Of a DNA stretch of 51,942 nucleotides, positions 8,957 through 15,410 are shown piece by piece. The notes under the pieces were generated by a model that worked only from the letters and a program-made list of their open reading frames with translations, made no database searches and was not told the DNA's origin. Each line of letters starts with the position of its first letter. Within the stretch, counting starts at the first letter, position 1. This DNA is from S010-25 sp964466455 (GTDB lineage: Bacteria > Pseudomonadota > Gammaproteobacteria > SZUA-229), in the NCBI GenBank assembly GCA_964466455.1, contig CAYXNL010000009.1:1-51942 (forward strand). The letters run 5' to 3'. The translations under genes were made by a program, and so were the position numbers.

Positions 8957-9652
8957 TTACTGAATCGCCTGAACCTGTGCCAGTGGTACAGCCATGCCGC
9001 TGTTTAAATTTAACTGGGCAGCACTCCCATTCTGCCCCAATGTAATACTGTTTACGCGGGTGGATATTGCTGTTTTCAGCGCCTGCTGCTTACCACCCAC
9101 CAGCGCTTCCACACCGAGGTGATATTCACCCACTGGGGCGGCGCTGCCATCATTCCTGAAGCCATCCCACTGAAATTGCATATTACCGGCACTGGCACTG
9201 CCCAGCGGCAGACTGCGAACTTCGGCACCCTGTGCATTGACGACTTTCAAAATAATGTTAGTCGCTGCCTGTGGCAGACTGATCCGGCCTTTAATACTGC
9301 CACCATTTTTTAGTACTCCCGTATTACCGGCAATCAATACATCTCGACCAACCAGACTGGCCGCCTGCAAAGCCTGATCAGAAGTTAATTTACCGGCCAG
9401 CGAATTAAACGATGTATTCAGATCTTTCACTCCGTTTACCGTGGAAAATTGCGCTAACTGGCTCATAAACTGACTCGGATCCATCGGTTTAGTTGGATCC
9501 TGGTTCTTTACCTGCGCCACCAGTAACTGAATAAAATTTGCCTGATTTAAATCCACCTTTGACTTACCCGTTGCCGTCACCTTATTCGCCAGTGAACCGC
9601 CTATCGCTGCATTCGCCGGAGAAAATGCACTACTCAAATTTAAATTTGTCAC
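8957..9652 (-). CDS. flgD: flagellar hook-assembly (hook cap) protein FlgD
   Basis: FlgD caps the growing hook and guides FlgE assembly. The 231-residue protein has the conserved N-terminal block FIQLLVAQVKNQDPTKPMD followed by SQFMSQLAQFSTVNGV. It then has the FlgD Ig-like and Tudor-like domains (FQWDGFRNDGSAAPVGEY). There is no signal peptide, consistent with type III export. It sits between flgC (46 bases) and flgE (45 bases). Confidence 0.96.
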   Translation of the reverse strand: MTNLNLSSAFSPANAAIGGSLANKVTATGKSKVDLNQANFIQLLVAQVKNQDPTKPMDPSQFMSQLAQFSTVNGVKDLNTSFNSLAGKLTSDQALQAASLVGRDVLIAGNTGVLKNGGSIKGRISLPQAATNIILKVVNAQGAEVRSLPLGSASAGNMQFQWDGFRNDGSAAPVGEYHLGVEALVGGKQQALKTAISTRVNSITLGQNGSAAQLNLNSGMAVPLAQVQAIQ

Positions 9653-9698
9653 CTGTCGTTCCTCGTTATGAAATAGTCACCAACCTGGTGCATCTGCC

Positions 9699-10112
9699 TT
9701 ATCTGCCCAAACTCAGTGTTTTTAATAAAAGCTGTTTGGCGGTATCAAAAACTTCCACATTATTCTGATAGGAGCGAGATGCCGCTATCATATTTGTCAT
9801 CGCCTCAATTGTATTAACATTGGATTTATAAACGTAGCCATTTTTATTTGCTTTAGGATTATTCGGCTCATACAACTCAATCGGTTTTGCCTTACTTTCT
9901 ACGATACCATCGACCCGCACCGGTATCGCGGCCTGCTGAGGATTAAGACTGTTCATTACTGCTGAAAAAACCGGCTGACGGGCGTGATACGCCTCCGCCT
10001 TACTCCCCGCTACAACATTAGCATTCGCCAGATTGCTGGCTACTGTATTTAAGCGCACGCTCTGTGCCCTCATGGCTGAACCAGTAACATTAAAAATATT
10101 ATATAATCCCAT
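9699..10112 (-). CDS. flgC: flagellar proximal rod protein FlgC
   Basis: FlgC is a proximal rod subunit. The 137-residue product starts MGLYNIFNVTGSAMRAQSVR, has the rod motif LNTVASNLANANVVAG, and ends with the typical helix YVYKSNVNTIEAMTNMIAAS then YQNNVEVFDTAKQLLLKTL. Its length equals the family norm. The start is 2 bases from the flgB stop, and the AAGGGG at the end of flgB serves as ribosome-binding site, so the two are coupled. Confidence 0.96.
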   Translation of the reverse strand: MGLYNIFNVTGSAMRAQSVRLNTVASNLANANVVAGSKAEAYHARQPVFSAVMNSLNPQQAAIPVRVDGIVESKAKPIELYEPNNPKANKNGYVYKSNVNTIEAMTNMIAASRSYQNNVEVFDTAKQLLLKTLSLGR

Positions 10113-10114
10113 TA

Positions 10115-10615
10115 TTATTCCCCTTTAATCGCTGCCATCAGCCCTCTGAATTTACCACTGAGAAAAGTCAGACTGGCCTCGTAATGTAATGCATTTTCCG
10201 CAAAGGCCGCTTTTTCCCGCAACGCATCCACGGTATTGCCATCCAGTGACGGATGGTCGGGGATACGATACTTCGGTTCCATTGCCATATTACCCATCGC
10301 TGTACTACTGAGGGTCAACCGATCGCCAACTGGTGTGGCAATTTGGCGTTTATTGGTTACCAGCAAAGTGTTGGCTGATACAGGCTGATCCAGAGCATTG
10401 GAAAAAGGGCTACTTGAAAGCGGGTCATTATTCGAGGGCGAGGTGACCGGCTTTTGCAGACTGGCATTTAATGCCTCTTTGAAGTCAATATCCCTGGCTT
10501 TGTAACCGGGAGTATCGGCATTGGCAAGATTCGAAGCGAGCAGTTCAGCACGACGGGCACGTATAACCAGCGCCTGCGGGTGAATACCCAGAGCGGAATC
10601 AAAGCTTATCGGCAT
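10115..10615 (-). CDS. flgB: flagellar proximal rod protein FlgB
   Basis: FlgB is the first rod subunit and the first gene of the operon. I chose the ATG at 10615 (MPISFDSALGIHPQAL) because it has GGAGAG four bases upstream and gives 166 residues. The open frame extends to 10690, but that would run through the sigma-54 promoter. The rod motif ASNLANADTPGYKARDIDF is clear and the C-terminal helix is conserved. The following flgC is 2 bases away. Confidence 0.95.
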   Translation of the reverse strand: MPISFDSALGIHPQALVIRARRAELLASNLANADTPGYKARDIDFKEALNASLQKPVTSPSNNDPLSSSPFSNALDQPVSANTLLVTNKRQIATPVGDRLTLSSTAMGNMAMEPKYRIPDHPSLDGNTVDALREKAAFAENALHYEASLTFLSGKFRGLMAAIKGE

Positions 10616-10653
10616 GTTTCTCTCCAACTTTAATGTTTTCTTGCTGGAGAAAA

Positions 10654-10669
10654 TGCAAAGCTCGTGCCA
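10654..10669 (-). promoter_or_regulatory. sigma-54 (-24/-12) promoter of the flgBCDEFGHIJKL operon
   Basis: Read on the minus strand, TGGCACG-AGCT-TTGCA matches the RpoN consensus TGGCACG-N4-TTGC(A/T) without mismatch. The -12 element lies 39 bases upstream of the flgB ATG. Sigma-54 control of flgB operons by FleQ/FlrA cascades is established in Pseudomonas and Vibrio; a FleQ-like activator is encoded at 18067-19167. Confidence 0.92.
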
Positions 10670-10888
10670 ATGTGTAATAAACACCGGCACAACGGGGTTA
10701 AAGATAAAATTCTATACTGATTTTATATCCGGAAAGGAAGGTTCAGGAGGTTTTCTGGCGCAGATGCGGCAATAAATTTCCCCCCTGCGGCAGAAAAATG
10801 ACGAACCGCCGCCAATATGATGCAGGTCTATTCTTCTTTTTTACCCACCATTTATTATCCGGGGGTAAAAAGGGGTACAGACAATTAT

Positions 10889-11863
10889 TCAGGCTGCTTC
10901 TGAGGGTGATCTCTCCATTTTCCCCTGTAAAATAGGAATTAATGCCACCACCAGCTCATCGGCACTGAATTTGGGAATAAAACGATCCGCACCGACTTTT
11001 TTCACCATATTCTCATTAAAAACGCCACTTAATGAAGAATGTAAAATTACATATAGATCTTTCAGTTGTGGATCCTGACGAATCTCGGAAGTTAAGGTAT
11101 AGCCATCCATTTCCGGCATTTCAATATCTGAAATTACCATCGACACATGATTACTTAACGGTTCGCCGTCCTGCGACCATTCCTGTAACAAAGACAACGC
11201 CTGTCTGCCATTATTCACCACCGTCGAATCGACACCAACCTGTGTTAGCGCACTTTGAATCTGCTTACAGGCCACCTTGGAATCATCAACTACCAGTACA
11301 TGATGCTTAACGGACCGGTCCAGATCCAGGGCTTCTGTCGTTGCGGCTGAAACCATTTCCGGCTCCCCCACAACCTCAGATAAAACCATTTCCACATCAA
11401 TTAACTGCACCAGATAACCTTCACTATTCGCTATCTTTCCATCCGGAACACTGGTAACCGCATTAATATAACTATTATGGTCGGTGCCTTCGGGTGGAAG
11501 GTGAATATCCTCCCAGTTGAGGTTAACGATACGCTCTACCGATGCCACCATAAATCCCTGGATACTACGGTTAAACTCGGTAATAATAATGTAACTACCC
11601 TCTACCTGATGAATTTCGGGTCCGCCAATGGCCTGACTCAGGTCCATAATCGACAGGGTATGATGACGGATATTAGCAATTCCCCGAACCACCGGGTGCG
11701 CAGAATGAACCGGTGTAAGCACCGGACAGTGAATGACCTCACGCACCTTAAATACATTAATTCCGTACAGTTCACCATCACCAAGACGAAACATTAACAG
11801 CTCCAGTCGATTTTTACCGACAAACTGAGTGCGTTGGTTAATACCATCTAACACGCTGGCCAT
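10889..11863 (-). CDS. cheV: chemotaxis coupling/adaptation protein CheV (CheW-REC)
   Basis: CheV couples receptors to CheA and tunes signalling through a receiver domain. Residues about 20-165 form a CheW-like domain (LLMFRLGDGELYGINVFKVR near the start). Residues about 190-315 form a receiver with VLVVDDSK, phosphoacceptor context ISDIEMPEMDG, and a Lys in VKKVGADRFIPKF. The 324-residue length is typical. The gene is monocistronic between flgB and the divergent flgA, and has its own sigma-28-like promoter. In Pseudomonas cheV also sits beside flgA/flgM. Confidence 0.94.
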   Translation of the reverse strand: MASVLDGINQRTQFVGKNRLELLMFRLGDGELYGINVFKVREVIHCPVLTPVHSAHPVVRGIANIRHHTLSIMDLSQAIGGPEIHQVEGSYIIITEFNRSIQGFMVASVERIVNLNWEDIHLPPEGTDHNSYINAVTSVPDGKIANSEGYLVQLIDVEMVLSEVVGEPEMVSAATTEALDLDRSVKHHVLVVDDSKVACKQIQSALTQVGVDSTVVNNGRQALSLLQEWSQDGEPLSNHVSMVISDIEMPEMDGYTLTSEIRQDPQLKDLYVILHSSLSGVFNENMVKKVGADRFIPKFSADELVVALIPILQGKMERSPSEAA

Positions 11864-11895
11864 AGTTATCCTCGTTAATTCAATTTACAGGTTGA

Positions 11896-11922
11896 CTATC
11901 GGCAGACAGTAAAAAACCTTTA
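11896..11922 (-). promoter_or_regulatory. sigma-28 (FliA) promoter of cheV
   Basis: The minus strand reads TAAAGGTT-N11-GCCGATAG, two mismatches from the FliA consensus TAAAGTTT-N11-GCCGATAA with the exact 11-base spacer. The -10 element lies about 33 bases from the cheV ATG. Confidence 0.8.
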
Positions 11923-11946
11923 CTGAATGCAAATAAATATCCCCGT

Positions 11947-11962
11947 GGAGCCTGTCCGAGAA
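11947..11962. repeat. 16-bp direct repeat, copy 1
   Basis: GGAGCCTGTCCGAGAA occurs here in the cheV-flgA intergenic region and again, in the same orientation, at 32596-32611 between cheD and cheY. A CCGTG lies just before both copies. It may be a terminal remnant of an insertion element or small dispersed repeat; no transposase is present. Confidence 0.6.
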
Positions 11963-12025
11963 ATAAGTGTCGTTGCAGAGATTAAAGTATCGCCACGCCA
12001 TAAAAAGAATCGACATAGAAAAATC

Positions 12026-12041
12026 AGGCACAGATATTGCT
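12026..12041 (+). promoter_or_regulatory. putative sigma-54 promoter of flgA
   Basis: AGGCACA-GATA-TTGCT retains the invariant GG and GC at exactly ten bases apart (12027-12028 and 12039-12040) and ends about 70 bases before the flgA ATG. It departs from the consensus at the outer positions of the -24 box, so it is weaker than the flgB element. Confidence 0.6.
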
Positions 12042-12110
12042 TGCTTATCCGTAAGGTAGCTACAAAGTGAATAACATGACAAAATTCTGTCAATAATCGA
12101 TGACCATCAC

Positions 12111-12854
12111 ATGATAAAACAACAACGCGCATTTTCCTCTTGTCTCCAGCGACAAAAAACCGGTAGATGGATACTATTCTATTTTATTGTTGCCTTCTCA
12201 CAAACTGCGATGGCAATGGATTTTCAGAGCCATACCAGCATAGACAAAACCGCCGTAGGCTTTATGGTCGCCAGGCTAACAGCCAGTGGCATGCATGCAG
12301 CCGTCGTCCATGCCAGTGAACTGGACAACCGCCTGCACCTGAAAGCCTGTAGTCAGCCCCTGATTGCTTTTTTACCCCGCGGCAGTCACCTGGTTGGTCG
12401 AACCACGGTAGGGATCAAATGCCAGGACAGTCAACCCTGGTCGATACAGGTACCTGTTACCGTCCGGGTGATGAAAACAATAGCTGTCGCAGCAAAATTA
12501 TTACCCCGCGACACAATTTTGCAACGAAAGGACATTCGGATGCAAACCATTGATCTATCCACCCTTCCTCAGGGTTATATTGATCAAAAACAGGCCCTTA
12601 TCGGCCAAAAACTGAAACGGCGAATTAATGTAGGGGTCGCCTTTACACCAAACATTATTACCCCACAGGACAAGGTGAAACGCGGCCAGCGAGTAACCAT
12701 TCTGGCGCGCTCGGGTTCGATGGAAGTTAGAATGGCAGGGAAAGCCCTGACCAGCGGCGCCGTGGGAGAAATGGTAAGAGTCGTCAATATAGCCTCTAAG
12801 CAGAGACGCGAAGGCATTGTTACCAAAAATGGTGAAGTACAGGTTGATTTATAA
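12111..12854 (+). CDS. flgA: flagellar P-ring chaperone FlgA
   Basis: FlgA is a periplasmic chaperone for P-ring (FlgI) assembly. The 247-residue protein has a signal peptide with a long basic n-region and hydrophobic core WILFYFIVAFSQTAMA. A SAF-like domain starts near residue 120 (AVAAKLLPRDTILQRKDIR). The conserved C-terminal ChapFlgA block contains GQRVTILARSGSMEVRMAGK. It is divergent from cheV and upstream of flgM. No strong ribosome-binding site precedes the chosen ATG, so the true start could be slightly different. Confidence 0.92.
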   Translation: MIKQQRAFSSCLQRQKTGRWILFYFIVAFSQTAMAMDFQSHTSIDKTAVGFMVARLTASGMHAAVVHASELDNRLHLKACSQPLIAFLPRGSHLVGRTTVGIKCQDSQPWSIQVPVTVRVMKTIAVAAKLLPRDTILQRKDIRMQTIDLSTLPQGYIDQKQALIGQKLKRRINVGVAFTPNIITPQDKVKRGQRVTILARSGSMEVRMAGKALTSGAVGEMVRVVNIASKQRREGIVTKNGEVQVDL

Positions 12855-12879
12855 TATGGAATAAAATTGTAATTATCTG

Positions 12880-12906
12880 TAAAGTTTTTATAGTAATAGC
12901 CGATAA
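12880..12906 (+). promoter_or_regulatory. sigma-28 (FliA) promoter of flgMN, perfect consensus
   Basis: TAAAGTTT (12880-12887), an 11-base spacer, then GCCGATAA (12899-12906) match the FliA consensus at all sixteen positions. The -10 element is 43 bases before the flgM ATG. This provides FliA-dependent expression of the anti-sigma factor, a known feedback design. Confidence 0.93.
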
Positions 12907-12949
12907 TAAGGTTGATAAAATTTTTTAAATGAGGATGGAGGACACGACC

Positions 12950-13276
12950 ATGTCTATTAATATTAACGGTGTTAGCGGTGGCTCGGTACCTGGCAAGGTA
13001 AGCGGGACGGCCGACAATACAAAACTCAGGCAGCAGGAACAGACGCCCACGGCTACCGAAAGCGGGAAATCGTCAACATCGGATACGCTTAGCCTGTCTG
13101 ACGGTGCAAAACAGCTTGGTAAACTTGGAAACAGCGCGATTGCAGCACCGGTGATAGATACTCAGCATGTAGCGCAGGTAAAAGCCGCTATTGCTAACGG
13201 CAGCTATGAAATTAATCCGGCAAAAATTGCTGCCAAGCTGTCGCAGTTTGAAGCCATGCTAAAACCTAAAACCTAG
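12950..13276 (+). CDS. flgM: anti-sigma-28 factor FlgM
   Basis: FlgM binds and inhibits FliA until it is exported through the finished hook. I start at the ATG at 12950 (MSININGVSGGSVPG), with GGAGG eight bases upstream, giving 108 residues; a start at 12929 would add seven residues and lose the ribosome-binding site. The N-terminal half is low-complexity and unstructured. The C-terminal half carries the FliA-binding region (VAQVKAAIANGSYEINPAKI then AAKLSQFEAML). It is followed by flgN 25 bases later. Confidence 0.94.
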   Translation: MSININGVSGGSVPGKVSGTADNTKLRQQEQTPTATESGKSSTSDTLSLSDGAKQLGKLGNSAIAAPVIDTQHVAQVKAAIANGSYEINPAKIAAKLSQFEAMLKPKT

Positions 13277-13301
13277 AGCTGAAACATAGACCGGATACAT
13301 A

Positions 13302-13841
13302 ATGCCACCCTTATTCAACCAGACACAACGCCATCAACTGACGCAACATCTGCACCAGGAGATTGATGCAACCGAAGAAATGTTACAGGCATTACAGGTG
13401 GAAGCCGATGCACTGAGCCAGCACAGAGCAGACCGGCTCGATCAGGCGGTACAGATTAAACAGGAAAAAACACTACTGTTAGCTCAGGCCGGGCAAAAAC
13501 GCGAACAACTGATGCAACAGCTGCATGGCGATGAAAAGGAAAAGCAAACAGACGTGCAAGCAACCACAGCAGAAAAAAACCCGTTTAAACAGGACAAGGT
13601 ATTGCGTGTCCTGTGGCACAAGTTACTAACACTGGCGGAGCAATGTCAGCAACAAAATCGCATTAATGGCGCACTGGTTGAAAGCTGTTATCAACAGTCA
13701 CGCTATGCGCTGGGTATTCTACAGGGGCTGACTGCAGAAACCGGTCAGCATACTGAGCCGGACAGCAGGCAATCGGAAGGCTACAATCATTTTGGTCAAA
13801 CCACCTATTTAAAACACTCGCGCACCATCGCGCAGGTTTAA
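13302..13841 (+). CDS. flgN: flagellar export chaperone FlgN
   Basis: FlgN is the cytoplasmic export chaperone for the junction proteins FlgK and FlgL. The 179-residue product is almost wholly helical and rich in Gln/Glu. It has the FlgN-family layout of a long N-terminal helical hairpin (LHQEIDATEEMLQALQVEAD), a Lys/Gln-rich middle, and a C-terminal segment NRINGALVESCYQQSRYALG, which matches the family pattern NxxNGxLI. Its position immediately after flgM is the conserved arrangement. Sequence conservation in this family is low, so context contributes. Confidence 0.88.
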   Translation: MPPLFNQTQRHQLTQHLHQEIDATEEMLQALQVEADALSQHRADRLDQAVQIKQEKTLLLAQAGQKREQLMQQLHGDEKEKQTDVQATTAEKNPFKQDKVLRVLWHKLLTLAEQCQQQNRINGALVESCYQQSRYALGILQGLTAETGQHTEPDSRQSEGYNHFGQTTYLKHSRTIAQV

Positions 13842-13860
13842 CCCGTTTATCTTTTGTCTA

Positions 13861-13877
13861 CGCCGTTAAAAACGGCG
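13861..13877. terminator. hairpin between convergent flgN and DUF3135 gene
   Basis: CGCCGTT-AAA-AACGGCG forms a perfect 7-bp stem with a 3-base loop. It lies 20 bases after the flgN stop and overlaps the last codons and stop of the convergent gene. It is followed by AAATTT rather than a clear T-run, so it is only a possible bidirectional terminator. Confidence 0.4.
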
Positions 13878-14225
13878 AAATTTATTGATACTCAATTCAT
13901 TGGCACTGTTTAATTTCTCCAGCAACCCGCCTTCACCAACGACACTTTCCCACATCATATTAGACATTCGGATACAGGCCGCCATCGGGGTTCTGGCCAG
14001 CCGCCGCTCCTGATCAACCCGCCATTGCAGACCAATTAAACGGCGGCGGTTTTTCTCCGGGGCATCATCAATGATTTCATCAATCATTTGCTGGCGCAGA
14101 TATTCAAATCCATCAGGGTTGTCTTTAGCCATGTCCACCATGGCATCAAACCAGTAATCAAAATCCATTGATATCATATCAAGTTGCTTCATCATCACAT
14201 CCCGCAATTGCTTTCTTTGGTTCAT
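13866..14225 (-). CDS. DUF3135-family protein
   Basis: This is a 119-residue cytoplasmic protein with no signal peptide or membrane segment. Motifs seen are FDYWFDAMVDMAKDNPDGFE, EKNRRRLIGLQWRVDQERR and an Ala/Met-rich helix TPMAACIRMSNMMWESV. These match the small gammaproteobacterial DUF3135 family as I remember it; no biochemical function is established. It is convergent with flgN and lies 24 bases downstream of the REC-HPt gene, possibly in one transcript with it. Confidence 0.8.
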   Translation of the reverse strand: MNQRKQLRDVMMKQLDMISMDFDYWFDAMVDMAKDNPDGFEYLRQQMIDEIIDDAPEKNRRRLIGLQWRVDQERRLARTPMAACIRMSNMMWESVVGEGGLLEKLNSANELSINKFRRF

Positions 14226-14249
14226 TTAACCCGAGGATACACCCTTTTT

Positions 14250-15242
14250 TTAGTTCTCGCTACGTAAAATATTATTTAATACCAGGTTAACTTGTTGATA
14301 TCTATAATTTATTTCTGAATAAAATCGTTTCATTGCTGATGCTTCCAGCAATCCTTCACGACCCGCCGATTCAATTTTATGGCAGCTTTCAGCCATCGAA
14401 AGTGCGCCAATGGCACGACAGGATGATTTGAGTGAATGGGCGACATCCACCACTCGATCGACATTCTTTTCACTCACCGCCTGCGCTAACTGCACCAGCA
14501 TAGCCGGGGTCTGCTGCAGAAATAATGCAATAATACGATTCACCAGTGAAGGCTGACCTCCGCCACCCACCTTATCGTTCATCCGCTGGCTTTTTCGTAG
14601 CCGCTGTATCACCTGCATGTCAATAATGGTATCTGCCTGTACTTCGTTTTCTACAAATGCCGGCTGATGTTGCGCTGCATCAGTAGTGGAGATATTTTCT
14701 ATGGCAGCATCGGATTTCCGGTTCGTCCATTTTTCAACTATGTTTCGAATACTGTCCAAATTAAATGGCTTGGAAAGAAAATCATTCATGCCACTGACAA
14801 AACATTTGTCACTCATCCCGTCTAATGCATGGGCGGTCAGGGCAACAATGGGTACAGCCTGACAGCGATCCTGTAACTCATACTCCCTTATTTTCTGTGT
14901 TGCGGTAAATCCATCCATCACCGGCATCTCACAATCCATCAGCACCAGATCATAATGGTGCTGCCGATAAACTTTCACCGCCTCCTGACCATTCGCACAA
15001 ATATCAATCTGCAGGCCGGGTTGCTCAAGCATGTCTACCACTACCTCCTGATTCACCAGATTATCCTCGACTAGCAGGATACGCCGGTGCAACGGGATTT
15101 GCCTGCTAACCATGCTTACGGACGGATCTCCGGTATTACCGGCGCCCGTACGGTTTTCTTTATATAACTCCGTTTTTTCCAGTAAATCCGGTAATAATGG
15201 GTATTCATCCTTTTTCATAAAACACCATACCTGAATATTCAT
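14250..15242 (-). CDS. response regulator with C-terminal HPt domain (REC-HPt)
   Basis: This is a stand-alone phosphorelay protein of 330 residues. Residues about 53-175 form an intact receiver (ILLVEDN, phosphoacceptor context LVLMDCEMPVMDG, Thr in VALTAHA, Lys in LSKPFN). Residues about 225-325 form an Hpt domain with the phosphorylatable His in VAHSLKSSCRAIGA. There is no kinase core and no output domain. It resembles the C-terminal half of BarA/ArcB-type hybrid kinases. It may relay phosphate from the hybrid kinase encoded divergently at 15411, or toward the receiver at 27707-28603. The start is uncertain: the ATG at 15218 is an alternative and neither has a good ribosome-binding site. 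Confidence 0.88.
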   Translation of the reverse strand: MNIQVWCFMKKDEYPLLPDLLEKTELYKENRTGAGNTGDPSVSMVSRQIPLHRRILLVEDNLVNQEVVVDMLEQPGLQIDICANGQEAVKVYRQHHYDLVLMDCEMPVMDGFTATQKIREYELQDRCQAVPIVALTAHALDGMSDKCFVSGMNDFLSKPFNLDSIRNIVEKWTNRKSDAAIENISTTDAAQHQPAFVENEVQADTIIDMQVIQRLRKSQRMNDKVGGGGQPSLVNRIIALFLQQTPAMLVQLAQAVSEKNVDRVVDVAHSLKSSCRAIGALSMAESCHKIESAGREGLLEASAMKRFYSEINYRYQQVNLVLNNILRSEN

Positions 15243-15410
15243 TTTTTACTACATTTATTTATTTCTGTAACTGATTGATAAAATAGAAACAAACAGGGGC
15301 AGAAAAGGTCATACTATCAAGAATCATTATAGACCTGCTACATCGGAAATGCTGGTAAAGCGGCCTAACTCGCATTATTATTCAACCAATCACTAAAATG
15401 CGGAAATAAA

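Noticed and set aside
10838..10871. Inverted repeat TTTTTACCC / GGGTAAAAA near the cheV stop, considered as terminator
   Set aside because: The stem is AT-rich with a 16-base loop and is not followed by a T-run on the strand transcribed through it (minus strand shows A-rich sequence).
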